In this document: in pieces, positions 42,726 to 50,782 of the stretch
How positions within the stretch are numbered: the first letter of the stretch is position 1
Layout: every line of letters starts with the position of its first letter
Source: Agreia sp. VKM Ac-1783
GTDB lineage: Bacteria; Actinomycetota; Actinomycetes; Actinomycetales; Microbacteriaceae
Reading direction: 5' to 3'
DNA: 64,000 bases
Assembly (NCBI RefSeq): GCF_900177765.1
Contig: NZ_FXWI01000002.1
Location: forward strand, 868,001 to 932,000
Made by a program: the position numbers and the translations under genes
Notes under the pieces: generated by a model
What the model saw: only the letters and a program-made list of their open reading frames with translations
Databases searched by the model: none
Told to the model about the DNA's origin: nothing

Positions 42726-43469
42726 ATGGGCGCCACACAACTTCTTCTCGTCCGGCACGGCGAGAGCATCGGTAATGCGGCGGCAAGCCGTGCCGAACGA
42801 GAAGGCGCCGAGACCATCGACATCGCGATGCGGGATGCCGACGTGCCGCTCAGCGAGACGGGCGAGCGGCAGGCCACGGCCGTCGGCGCATGGCTTCGCG
42901 ACCTCGATCCTGAGCAACGCCCGACGCGCGCATGGACCTCGCCCTACGTCAGGGCAGCGACCACGGGTCAACGCGCGATTGCGGAGTCGGGCCTCGATCT
43001 TCTTCTGCGCGGCGACGAGCGTCTGCGCGACCGCGAGCTCGGCATCACCGATCTGCTCACCACCCGAGGCTTCGAGGCCAGACTTCCGTTCGAGGCAGAG
43101 CGGCGTCGCTGGCTCGGCAAGTTCTACTACCGGCCGCCGGGCGGCGAGTCGTGGGCAGACATGACGCTGCGAGCGCGGTCGGTCCTGGCGGACATCGACC
43201 TCATCGACGACGGGCAACGGGTCATGATCGTGTGCCACGACGCGATGATCCTCATCCTTCGTTATATCTGCGAGGGCATGACCGAGGCGCAACTGCTCGA
43301 GACCTCGCAGCGATCGGCCGTGGCCAACGCCTCGCTCACTCGGCTCTCGCGCCCGAGCGGCTCGGGATTCTGGACGGCTGACAGCGTCAACGACGTATCG
43401 CACCTCGCAGACGACGGTGCACCCGTGACCACGCACTCTGGAGGAATGGATGACAGACCGAACCACTGA
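42726..43469 (+). CDS. Histidine phosphatase-family protein
   Basis: A 247-residue phosphoglycerate-mutase-like protein. The catalytic His is in LLLVRHGESIGN, the general acid region DRELGITDLL, and the second His in VMIVCHDAMILIL. It could be a phosphatase for a small phospho-metabolite. The last 20 bases overlap the start of nnrD, so the two are cotranscribed. Confidence 0.9.
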   Translation: MGATQLLLVRHGESIGNAAASRAEREGAETIDIAMRDADVPLSETGERQATAVGAWLRDLDPEQRPTRAWTSPYVRAATTGQRAIAESGLDLLLRGDERLRDRELGITDLLTTRGFEARLPFEAERRRWLGKFYYRPPGGESWADMTLRARSVLADIDLIDDGQRVMIVCHDAMILILRYICEGMTEAQLLETSQRSAVANASLTRLSRPSGSGFWTADSVNDVSHLADDGAPVTTHSGGMDDRPNH

Positions 43470-44367
43470 GCAGAACACCACTCAGCAGGACGCCGAGCGC
43501 GTCACCCCGAAGTCGCTCCAGAGGTGGCCGCTGCCGTCGGGTGGCGAGTCCAAGAGCGACCGAGGCAGCGTTCTCATGGTGGGAGGATCGCCCAAGTCGC
43601 CGGGCGCCGTGCTGCTCGCCGGGCGCGCGGCTCTGCGCTCGGGCGGAGGCCGTCTCACGCTCGCCCTCGCAGAATCGCGCGCCGCAGCCGCGTCGGCGGC
43701 CCTGCCCGAGGCTGGAATCGTGGGCCTGCCCGAAAACTCGTCGGGTCAGCTGGGCGAGGGCGTGGTCTTCGCACTGCGATCCGAGCTCGAAGGCAGCGAC
43801 GCCCTTCTGATCGGACCCGGCCTGCACAGCGCCGACGAGGCCCGCACCGTGCTCGAGGCGCTGCTCCCCCACGTGCCGAGCTCCACTGGGCTGGTGCTCG
43901 ACGCGTTCGCGCTCGGAGTGCTGCCGGGTCTCATCGATCACATCGAACCGTTCGCCGGCCGACTGGTGCTCACCCCGAACAAGAAAGAGGCCTCGATCCT
44001 CCTCGGCAGATCGCCCGACGATGAGCCCGAAGACGGCGACGTCGACGAGGTCGCGTCACGCTACGGCGCCGTCGTGTCGTGCTTCGACCGCATCTCGGAT
44101 GCCGACGGCTCGTCGTGGATCGTGACCGAGGGCGGGCCCGGCCTGGGCGTATCGGGCAGCGGCGATGTGCTCGCGGGCTCCATCACCGGCCTCCTCGCTC
44201 GCGGACTCGACCCGATCGGCTCGGCCTGCTGGGGAACGTGGGCGCACTCCGAGGCCGGCGACCGGCTCGCTGAGCGTGTGTTCGATACCGGATTCCTCGC
44301 ATCCGAGATCGCCGACGAACTCACGGCGAGCTTCGCCTCGGCGCAGAGGGAGTCGGATCAGGCGTAG
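43450..44367 (+). CDS. nnrD: ADP-dependent NAD(P)H-hydrate dehydratase
   Basis: A 305-residue ribokinase-fold enzyme that repairs hydrated NAD(P)H using ADP. The family's GSGDVLAGSITGLLARG motif is present with the catalytic Asp, plus VLMVGGSPKSPGAVLLAGRA and LVLTPNKKEASILLG. The epimerase (NnrE) domain is not fused, as in many actinobacteria. ATG has GGAGG upstream. It overlaps the phosphatase gene and ends convergently with the exonuclease gene (10-base overlap). Confidence 0.92.
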   Translation: MTDRTTEQNTTQQDAERVTPKSLQRWPLPSGGESKSDRGSVLMVGGSPKSPGAVLLAGRAALRSGGGRLTLALAESRAAAASAALPEAGIVGLPENSSGQLGEGVVFALRSELEGSDALLIGPGLHSADEARTVLEALLPHVPSSTGLVLDAFALGVLPGLIDHIEPFAGRLVLTPNKKEASILLGRSPDDEPEDGDVDEVASRYGAVVSCFDRISDADGSSWIVTEGGPGLGVSGSGDVLAGSITGLLARGLDPIGSACWGTWAHSEAGDRLAERVFDTGFLASEIADELTASFASAQRESDQA

Positions 44368-45296
44368 GTGTCGAGCGCGGCGAGAAGTCGGGTGACGGAA
44401 CCGCCCAGGTTCCAGTCCTTCGACAGACTCTCGAGTTCGTCGCGCTTCGTGCCTGTCACGGGTGTCAGGCGCGCACCGGCCTCGCTGGGCGTGGGAAGCT
44501 CGAGGTCGCGAACGACCCTCACGACCTTCGGCGCCACGTCGAGGTAGTCGCTCGCCGCCGTGAGTTTCGACCGCACCGACCCGCTCAACCCGCTGTCGGC
44601 ATCCTTCGCTGCATCACGCACCGACACGAGCGAGCCGTATTCGGCGAGCAGCGTCGCCGCGGTCTTGTCGCCGACGCCCGAGACACCGGGCAGCCCGTCG
44701 GACGTGTCGCCGCGCAGGGTGGCGTAGTCGACGTACTGACTGGGCAGCACCCGGTACTTGCTCACGATCACCTCGTCGGTGACGAGCTCGAGATTCTTCA
44801 TGCCGCGCGCCGTGTAGATCACCCGCACGTCGTGGGCGTCGTCGACCAGCTGGAACTGATCGCGGTCGCCTGTGACGATGTCGACGGCGTGATCGGCGCG
44901 ACTGGCATACGTGCCGATCACGTCGTCGGCCTCATGATCCGCCGCCCCGACGATCGCGATTCCTGCGAGGTCGAGAACCTCACGAATGAGCGGGATCTGC
45001 GCGGTCAGGCCGGTGGGCACCTCTTCGACGTCGAGCCCATTCACCGCGGTCTCAGCGACCCGCTGAGCCTTGTAGCTCGGGAGCAGATCGACGCGCCAGC
45101 TCGGGCGCCAGTTGTCGTCCCAGCAGGCGATGAGGTGGGTGGCCTCGAACTCTGTCGTGAGCCGGGCGATCATGTCGAGCAGCCCCCGGATCGCGTTGAC
45201 CGGGGTGCCGTCGTCTCGCTTGATGGAGTCGGGCACCCCGTAGAACGCGCGAAAGTACAGCGAGGCGGTGTCGAGGAGCATCAGTCGGTCGGCCAT
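44358..45296 (-). CDS. 5'-3' exonuclease (Pol I N-terminal type, stand-alone)
   Basis: A 312-residue FEN-family 5' nuclease lacking a polymerase. The metal-binding acids are in LMLLDTASLYFRAF, GAADHEADDVIGTYA and VTGDRDQFQLV; the helix-hairpin-helix is in LPGVSGVGDKTAATLLAEYG. It likely removes RNA primers or 5' flaps. Its 5' end is duplicated in a degraded form at 47.6-47.7 kb. Downstream of nothing on its strand; its 3' end overlaps nnrD. Confidence 0.92.
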   Translation of the reverse strand: MADRLMLLDTASLYFRAFYGVPDSIKRDDGTPVNAIRGLLDMIARLTTEFEATHLIACWDDNWRPSWRVDLLPSYKAQRVAETAVNGLDVEEVPTGLTAQIPLIREVLDLAGIAIVGAADHEADDVIGTYASRADHAVDIVTGDRDQFQLVDDAHDVRVIYTARGMKNLELVTDEVIVSKYRVLPSQYVDYATLRGDTSDGLPGVSGVGDKTAATLLAEYGSLVSVRDAAKDADSGLSGSVRSKLTAASDYLDVAPKVVRVVRDLELPTPSEAGARLTPVTGTKRDELESLSKDWNLGGSVTRLLAALDTYA

Positions 45297-45337
45297 GCTC
45301 GATCTTCACACTCCGATGGCGGAATGACCAGCGTCGA

Positions 45338-45516
45338 TCAGCCCGCCTGAAGTCGAGCGATCTCGTCGTGGGCAGCGCCGACGATCTCGTCGTTCCTGTG
45401 GGCGCGACCCCAGGTGCGCTCGGCGAGGGTCGCGTCGCCCGCGGCCACGAGATCGCTGAGCCGGCGCACACGGCGAGCTACTTGTCGCCGTCGAGTGCTC
45501 CCTGGTTGGTAAGCAT
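45338..45516 (-). pseudogene. Small ORF broken by a frameshift
   Basis: An ATG at complement 45514-45516 with GAGGAG upstream opens MLTNQGALDGDK and stops at TAG (complement 45478-45480). One frame over, with no start of its own, the open frame continues as VARRVRRLSDLVAAGDATLA and on through TWGRAHRNDEIVGAAHDEI to TGA at 45338-45340. A one-base change would join them into a protein of about 60 residues. It is therefore either a recent pseudogene, a sequencing error or a frameshifted gene. No family is recognised. Confidence 0.5.
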
Positions 45517-45606
45517 CTGCACTCCTCGGTGGTGATGACAACCGTCGCTATGACGACTGTCATAACCAAGAGTCGGAGGAACGCTCGATACGGCCTGTGC
45601 ACGGTC

Positions 45607-46635
45607 TCAGAGAACGGAGACCCATCCGAGGGCTTGGGCGATGATCGCCACGGCCACGGCGATTCCAGGAATCCACAAGGCCGTTGCAAGAAGGACGCCG
45701 CGCGCGCTCCTTCTGTTCGCCAATCGCAAGCCGCTCCTGGCTACGGTGGGCGAACCAGCCCGTGACGTGCCGGCGCTCGATCGCTCGTCGACGTAATGCC
45801 GCGTCTGCCGATCGAGCTTACGGCGAAGAAGCTCGACGACGGCCAGCAGGTCGGCGCCGACGCGTTCATCCCAGAGCTTCGGCTCGCGGGACATATAGAG
45901 ATATGCCGTGTCGTCGACGAGCTCGAGATCGCAGCCGGGTGCGACGTCGATCAGCAGCGCGAGGACATCCGGTGTGAAGATGTACAGCGCGTCACGCTCA
46001 TAGTCGGCGGGACAGTGAAGCGTGAACGACGCGTCGAACTCGATACTGCCGCGGAGCACGCGTCCGCCTGAGATGGCGAGCCCGGCCGCGTTGAGCGTGG
46101 ACGATCGATTGCTCGTGACCACGAGGTGCGGCACCGACGTCGGCAAGGTGAACCTGACGAAGGTGAATGAGTTGACGAGGCCGGCCGAGTGATATCCGGA
46201 GTCGTCGGGCAGCGAGCGGAATCGCGCGGTCTCGACGTCGGAACCGATCGCGTGGTGGCGCACGGCGTAGCCGCCCGTTCGGGGAAACGGTGTCCCCCTC
46301 CATGGCGCGGAGTCGCGGCTGCGCCGTTGATGCACGTACCTCATGCCCGACTTCTCGGCCCACGCCTGCACACCCGCCCCGCGATGTGTGGACCTCACCG
46401 CAAAGGCGATCGACATGACGAAAATCACGACGAGAATCGGAACACCGACGAACACGATCAGCGCGGTGTACTCGGCCAGCACGAGAGGCAGGCCGACCCC
46501 GACCGCGGTGATGACGACGGCGGCGAAGACGACACCAGCCACGATCGCGGCGAGGCCGCTGCCCGAGAACCCCTGCGTGCGAATGAAGCGAGACCACGAA
46601 GGCCGGCCCCGTGGCCTGCGAGCGCGGCCTGTCAT
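45607..46635 (-). CDS. Membrane protein of unknown function, coupled to a sigma-factor fragment
   Basis: A 342-residue protein with a basic N-terminus, two helices at about 20-72, a soluble domain (about 75-310) and a last helix near the C-terminus (about 318-338). The soluble part has no catalytic motif I recognise. The ATG (complement 46633-46635) overlaps the stop of a 59-codon frame by four bases (ATGA), so it is translated in tandem with the preceding sigma-factor-like peptide. The longer in-frame start region upstream is rejected because of this overlap. Confidence 0.65.
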   Translation of the reverse strand: MTGRARRPRGRPSWSRFIRTQGFSGSGLAAIVAGVVFAAVVITAVGVGLPLVLAEYTALIVFVGVPILVVIFVMSIAFAVRSTHRGAGVQAWAEKSGMRYVHQRRSRDSAPWRGTPFPRTGGYAVRHHAIGSDVETARFRSLPDDSGYHSAGLVNSFTFVRFTLPTSVPHLVVTSNRSSTLNAAGLAISGGRVLRGSIEFDASFTLHCPADYERDALYIFTPDVLALLIDVAPGCDLELVDDTAYLYMSREPKLWDERVGADLLAVVELLRRKLDRQTRHYVDERSSAGTSRAGSPTVARSGLRLANRRSARGVLLATALWIPGIAVAVAIIAQALGWVSVL

Positions 46636-46811
46636 CGGAACGCAGGCACGATCGTGCGCATCGGTCCGACCCGATTGCCTACGGTGTACAACCGGGCGCC
46701 CGCGATCGCCGTTCGGGAATGACGCGGCCACAGTTCGGCGTAGACGGAGCGGTCACCGGTTCGTGTGGCCGCCACCAACTCGTTGTCGGATCGCTCGCCT
46801 TCGCCCATCAT
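46632..46811 (-). pseudogene. Truncated ECF sigma factor frame (region 2 start only)
   Basis: A 59-codon frame starting ATG-ATG at complement 46811 with AAGGA upstream. SDNELVAATRTGDRSVYAEL WPRHS then TAIAGARLYT matches the first helix of ECF sigma region 2, after which the similarity stops and the frame ends in TGA. Regions 2.3-2.4 (promoter -10 binding) and 4 are missing, so it cannot work as a sigma factor. Its stop overlaps the start of the downstream membrane protein gene (ATGA). Either a remnant left by deletion, or a short peptide retained as a coupling leader. Confidence 0.6.
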
Positions 46812-46854
46812 GGTGTTCCTTCGCTCGTTCGAGTGATGCCCCGCGCGCAGACCG

Positions 46855-47364
46855 TCAGGGTGCGGTGAGGGTCCAGAGGTGATCTACCCCGCCCGACACG
46901 GCCACCACGGCGACGTCCCGCGTCAGATCGGATTCATCGAACAACTGGGTGGCGCAGGCATAGACGCCGAACCGCTCCCTGAACCAAGCGCACAGAGGAC
47001 GCGACGACATGCCCTGCCAGGTGAAGAAGACTCCCTGTTTCTTGTCTCGGCCCTTGTAGGTCGCCTTCTCGTCTGCGCGCGTCATGCCGACGGGCAACTC
47101 GGATGCGATCGCCATGCGAATGGCGGCGAGGTCAGGCGTGGTTCGGGACGGATCCCAAAACAACCGGATGACAAAACCGGTACCTGACCCACCGGGAGCG
47201 CGAAGTCCAGCGTAGGCGCCGACGAACCGCTCGTCCGCCCGGCTCCAGAGCTCGTATGCGGTCTGCGCCTGTTTCTTGGCGCCGAACACCTTCGGTTCAT
47301 CGCAGAGGGCGAGCATCTGGTCGGGCGAGGTGAGGCGCGCCGCGATGGCGGAGTAGTCGGTCAT
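46855..47364 (-). CDS. Hypothetical soluble protein
   Basis: A 169-residue protein with no signal peptide or membrane helix and no motif I recognise. It has mixed alpha/beta character; a Trp/Phe/Arg-rich segment (TWQGMSSRPLCAWFRERFGV) lies in the second half. The ATG has AAAGGA six bases upstream. The 43 bases between it and the sigma-like fragment suggest a separate unit. Function unknown. Confidence 0.7.
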   Translation of the reverse strand: MTDYSAIAARLTSPDQMLALCDEPKVFGAKKQAQTAYELWSRADERFVGAYAGLRAPGGSGTGFVIRLFWDPSRTTPDLAAIRMAIASELPVGMTRADEKATYKGRDKKQGVFFTWQGMSSRPLCAWFRERFGVYACATQLFDESDLTRDVAVVAVSGGVDHLWTLTAP

Positions 47365-47605
47365 ACGTTTCCTTTCGACAAAAGCGCATTCGGATCAGCG
47401 GGGAGGCGGCGGGATGCCAGCTGATGGGGCAGCCAGCATCCGATGGAGTAAGACGTGCCCCGGCCCCATTCGTGACGCCATCCGGTAGAAATTATCCAAG
47501 ATTCGACGAATGCACCGCACCTACCGAGAAATCCTCGATCCGATGGTAAAAACACACCCGGTCGCCCGTAGTAACTGAGCCGTTCTTACATACATCGCTT
47601 CCGAC

Positions 47606-47732
47606 CGATGAGGTGGGCGGCCTCGAACTCTGCCGTGAGCCGGGCAATGATATCGAGCAGCCCCCGGATCGCGTTGACCGGTACAGCCAAGCGGTGTTGA
47701 GCAGCATCAGTCGGTTAGCCATGCTCGATCTT
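47606..47732 (-). pseudogene. Truncated duplicate of the 5'-3' exonuclease 5' end
   Basis: Bases 47606-47681 match 45128-45203 and 47682-47732 match 45256-45306 of the exonuclease gene at about 91% identity (11 mismatches over 127 bases). Between these the 52-base segment 45204-45255 is missing; 52 is not a multiple of three, so the frame is broken after MANRLMLLNTAWLY. The copy starts with an ATG at complement 47720 and stops matching abruptly at 47606. The stretch 47365-47605 beyond it has no recognised gene and is less GC-rich than its surroundings. Confidence 0.85.
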
Positions 47733-48282
47733 GGCGCGCACGACTCTCGATCGGCGACTCCGTGGCGGTCTCGTCTGTTCGCCCGGACACCCGGACGACG
47801 ACAAAGAACGATCCCGCTCCCAGGATGGCTCCCCCGAGCATCCCCAGGAAGGCCAGCCCCGCACGGTCGACGTCGCCGCCTGCCGGAATGATCCCGTTCA
47901 CGAGAACGACCGCGATCGCAAGCGGCGTGGCGATCGACACGAGTGCACTGATGGGCACCGAGAGCCGACCATGGCGAGCACCGGCCACGAGCGCAACGAT
48001 GCTGGCGATCATGGTCAGCGCGGCACACACCAGCTGAACGATCACGAAGACGTCGGTGGCGACCTCCAACGACGATGCGGTTCCGCGACCCGCCAGCTCG
48101 ATCAGAAAAAGATCGGGGAGGTGAGGCGCTACGACCAGCGCGAAGATCACCGCTACGATCCCGCCGAGCGCGGCCCAGCCGACTCCCAGTAGGGCGAGAG
48201 CACGAACGTCAAGCCGCTCGATCGCACCCGTTCCTCGGGTTCTGCCACCGTCCCCACCCTCGTGTCGGTCAGCATCGCTCAT
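47707..48282 (-). CDS. Membrane protein of unknown function
   Basis: A 191-residue protein with a charged N-terminus (about 1-25) and four predicted helices (about 28-50, 75-97, 105-127, 140-162). No motif is recognised. Its last codons overlap the first bases of the exonuclease duplicate, so the natural C-terminus may have been altered at the duplication junction. Upstream of it on the opposite side lies the DUF1906 gene, also on the minus strand. Confidence 0.65.
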   Translation of the reverse strand: MSDADRHEGGDGGRTRGTGAIERLDVRALALLGVGWAALGGIVAVIFALVVAPHLPDLFLIELAGRGTASSLEVATDVFVIVQLVCAALTMIASIVALVAGARHGRLSVPISALVSIATPLAIAVVLVNGIIPAGGDVDRAGLAFLGMLGGAILGAGSFFVVVRVSGRTDETATESPIESRARQDRAWLTD

Positions 48283-48317
48283 GCTCTGAACCTAACGGAC
48301 GGGCGCGCGCCGTCCGT

Positions 48318-49952
48318 TCAGTCCCACTCCTCGGGACCTATGCCGCCGTCTCGACCCGACAGCACATTGGCGTCGATGTCGAAGGCCTGGCCTGCTGAGG
48401 TGATCTGTCGTGCTTGGATCTGGTTGAACGCCCAGTTGCCTGGCAGAGGCTCGGTCTCATTGCCGCCCCATCCCGACGACATGCCCGCCACGAACGAGAA
48501 GTGGGCGAGGCTGGCGCCGCTGATCCGCGAGCACACCAACCGCGATCCGTAGACACCGGCCTTGTATGTGTCGCCGGTGTCGCTCAATCCCTGCGCGATG
48601 CCCTCGAAATACGGGGTGATCGACGTGGTGATGTCGTCGGGCGTCACGTCGAGATCGAAGGCGAAGTAGATGGTGGTCTGCTTCGGCGCTCCGAGCGCGC
48701 GCGCGGCCTCCACCGCACTGCGCGCGTCGAGGGCGCCCTGAGCCCGACTGAACCACGACAGCTCGTCTCCCCCCTCCTCGAAGATGGGCCAGAGATGAAG
48801 CTGAGCACCGGAGATCGCCGACACCTCGTCGCTCGTGAGCTTCTTGTCGAGCGCGCCGGTTGCCGAAGAGTTCGTCAGGTAGCGCCCGATGGTCGTGTAG
48901 CCCGCCGCCGCGAGTGCCTGCGCCCCACCGGCGTCGAGCCTGTGCGCCAGATCGGCTCCAGTCACAGCACGGTCCGCATCGCCATAACTCACGAGCAGCG
49001 CGGCCCAGGTCGGGAAGCGACACACCCCTGTCTGATCCTCAGGAGACAGCGCCTGGAACTGCTGGAACGAAACGAGGACATCGGCATCGCTCGCGGAGAA
49101 GGTGTCATCGAAGGGAACGCGGGAGCCGCCAAGAAGGAGCAGGCCTTTGAGCAGTCGCACCCACGATCCCTGTGCGCCCACGGCCACGACGCTCGACGCT
49201 GTCGCTTTCAACGCACTGGCGGTGGCGGGCCCGTAAACGCCGTCTGCGCCCGCGGGGTCTTGACCGGTGCCCAGCTGCACCGCACGCACGATCGAGGTCC
49301 GCGTGCTCGAGTCGTAGAGTCCAGACGTCGAGCAGTAGGTGGCTCCTGTCAACTCCGCATACTGACCGTTCAGCCACCGCTGCACTGCCACGATCTCATC
49401 TCGGCCACCCTCGACGGGCGAGATCGCGGTCACGGTGAGCAGAGCCCTCGTCAGGTTGGGCGACAGAGTCAGCCCGCTCGTCGCCGAGCCGAGCGCCTGC
49501 CTCAGACTGTCGACGGCCTGCTTCGTCGCATCGTCCCAGACTCCCGAGAGCGCAACGCTGGAGAATCCCCTGCAGATGAGCGCGCCCTGCACGAGCTGAC
49601 GCCACTTCTGCGCATCAGGGCCGGTCTCGCCGCCGACGCCGCCATGCTGCTCGAGCCTCGTGATCGTCGTGGGGCCGAACGCGGGCACGAGTGGCGAGAT
49701 TCCGAGCAGATCCTGCAGACCCTGCACGAGGCCTGCAAGAGTGGCTTGCCCGGCGACCCCGTCCTCGGCGACGGCCACCCACCCGTCCTTGCCGCCGAAT
49801 GTCGCGTTCAGCCAGCGCTGCACCCCGAGAACGCCCGTCGGCGCATCCGGTTCTGCTGTAGCGGCGCGTGCCGTCTCCGGCTCCATCATCGTCATGACGA
49901 GCGGTGCGGCCGCGGCGAGTCCGATCAGGGCGGTGCGACGAGAGATCTCCAA
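48318..49952 (-). CDS. Tat-exported DUF1906 (glycoside hydrolase-like) protein
   Basis: A 544-residue exported protein. The N-terminus MEISRRTALIGLAAAAPL has a twin-arginine signal (SRR followed by a hydrophobic stretch). The middle (about 40-330) contains peptidoglycan-binding-like repeats (GVLGVQRWLNATFGG, DEIVAVQRWLNGQYAE, GADGVYGPATASALKA). The C-terminal domain (about 345-544) is DUF1906, a TIM-barrel hydrolase-like fold (YTTIGRYLTNSSATGALDKK, TTIYFAFDLDVTPDD). TTG start at complement 49950-49952 with AGGAAGAGG upstream. Homologues such as Rv2525c act at the cell wall; catalytic acids should be checked. Confidence 0.85.
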   Translation of the reverse strand: MEISRRTALIGLAAAAPLVMTMMEPETARAATAEPDAPTGVLGVQRWLNATFGGKDGWVAVAEDGVAGQATLAGLVQGLQDLLGISPLVPAFGPTTITRLEQHGGVGGETGPDAQKWRQLVQGALICRGFSSVALSGVWDDATKQAVDSLRQALGSATSGLTLSPNLTRALLTVTAISPVEGGRDEIVAVQRWLNGQYAELTGATYCSTSGLYDSSTRTSIVRAVQLGTGQDPAGADGVYGPATASALKATASSVVAVGAQGSWVRLLKGLLLLGGSRVPFDDTFSASDADVLVSFQQFQALSPEDQTGVCRFPTWAALLVSYGDADRAVTGADLAHRLDAGGAQALAAAGYTTIGRYLTNSSATGALDKKLTSDEVSAISGAQLHLWPIFEEGGDELSWFSRAQGALDARSAVEAARALGAPKQTTIYFAFDLDVTPDDITTSITPYFEGIAQGLSDTGDTYKAGVYGSRLVCSRISGASLAHFSFVAGMSSGWGGNETEPLPGNWAFNQIQARQITSAGQAFDIDANVLSGRDGGIGPEEWD

Positions 49953-50127
49953 GACATCCTCTTCCTGTGACGAGTGCGACGCGCGTGAACGCGTACGTCC
50001 ATAGCCAGACGATCGTCTGATGCTAGATCGGACGTCGCAGAAAACCCCCCGACTGGGGGATATCGCATGGGAATCACAGGGAGGAGACAGGAAGCCAGCG
50101 GGACACCGCGATCGTGCACGTGAGAAG

Positions 50128-50199
50128 CTCCGCCTCCAGGACTCGAACCTAGACCTAACAGCTCCAAAGGCTGTCGTGCTGCCATTACACCAAGGCGGA
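50128..50199 (-). tRNA. tRNA-Gln (anticodon TTG)
   Basis: The acceptor stem TCCGCCT pairs with AGGCGGA, the anticodon stem ACAGC with GCTGT around the loop CTTTGGA (anticodon TTG, reads CAA/CAG), and the T-loop is GTTCGAGTC. G is the discriminator base and CCA is not encoded. It lies in the gap between the DUF1906 gene and marR. Confidence 0.95.
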
Positions 50200-50269
50200 C
50201 CGCGCGCTCCGTGAAGCACGCATTCCCCAATTCTGCCAGACACGAAGCCTGCCGACCGCCCCTGCCCCA

Positions 50270-50275
50270 CATAAT
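50270..50275 (+). promoter_or_regulatory. -10 hexamer of leaderless marR
   Basis: CATAAT ends six bases before the GTG at 50282, with no ribosome-binding sequence. Confidence 0.55.
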
Positions 50276-50281
50276 GGATGC

Positions 50282-50782
50282 GTGCCAGATGCGACTCCTC
50301 GAGATTCCGTCGACGGAATCGTCGACGCGTGGGAGCGCGAACGACCCGATCTCGACTTCGCGCCCCTCAAGGTGCTCTCTCGCGTCTGGCGGCTGTCGAG
50401 GCACCTCGAGCGCACGCGCCGCACGGCCTTCGCCACCAGCGAGCTCGAGTCATGGGAGTTCGACGTGCTCTCCGCGCTCCGACGAGCGGGCGAACCGCAC
50501 CAGCTCAGCCCCAAGGCTCTTCTCGAACAGACCCTCGTCTCGTCCGGCACCATGACCAACCGCATCGATCGGATGTCGCGGCGCGGCCTGGTCGAGCGCC
50601 GCACCGACCCGCACGACGGCCGGGGCATCCTCGTCTCGATGACCGACGAGGGTCGTGACCGCGTCGACACGGCGATCACCGCGCTGGTCACCGCCGAGGG
50701 CGAGCTGCTCAGCAGGCTCAGCACATCCGACCAGGAGCGTATCGCCGCCCTGCTCCGCAAACTCAGCGTCGACTTCGACTAG
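50282..50782 (+). CDS. MarR-family transcriptional regulator
   Basis: A 166-residue MarR regulator with the winged helix-turn-helix in the centre (about 65-115: LSPKALLEQTLVSSGTMTNR then MSRRGLVERRTDPHDGRG). GTG start, leaderless. The next gene begins at the base after its stop (TAG-GTG), so the two are translationally coupled. Confidence 0.93.
   Translation: MPDATPRDSVDGIVDAWERERPDLDFAPLKVLSRVWRLSRHLERTRRTAFATSELESWEFDVLSALRRAGEPHQLSPKALLEQTLVSSGTMTNRIDRMSRRGLVERRTDPHDGRGILVSMTDEGRDRVDTAITALVTAEGELLSRLSTSDQERIAALLRKLSVDFD

Noticed and set aside
47361-47555. A 64-codon minus-strand frame upstream of the 46855 gene
   Set aside because: No start with SD, no motif, and it lies in the eroded stretch next to the exonuclease duplicate; likely non-coding.
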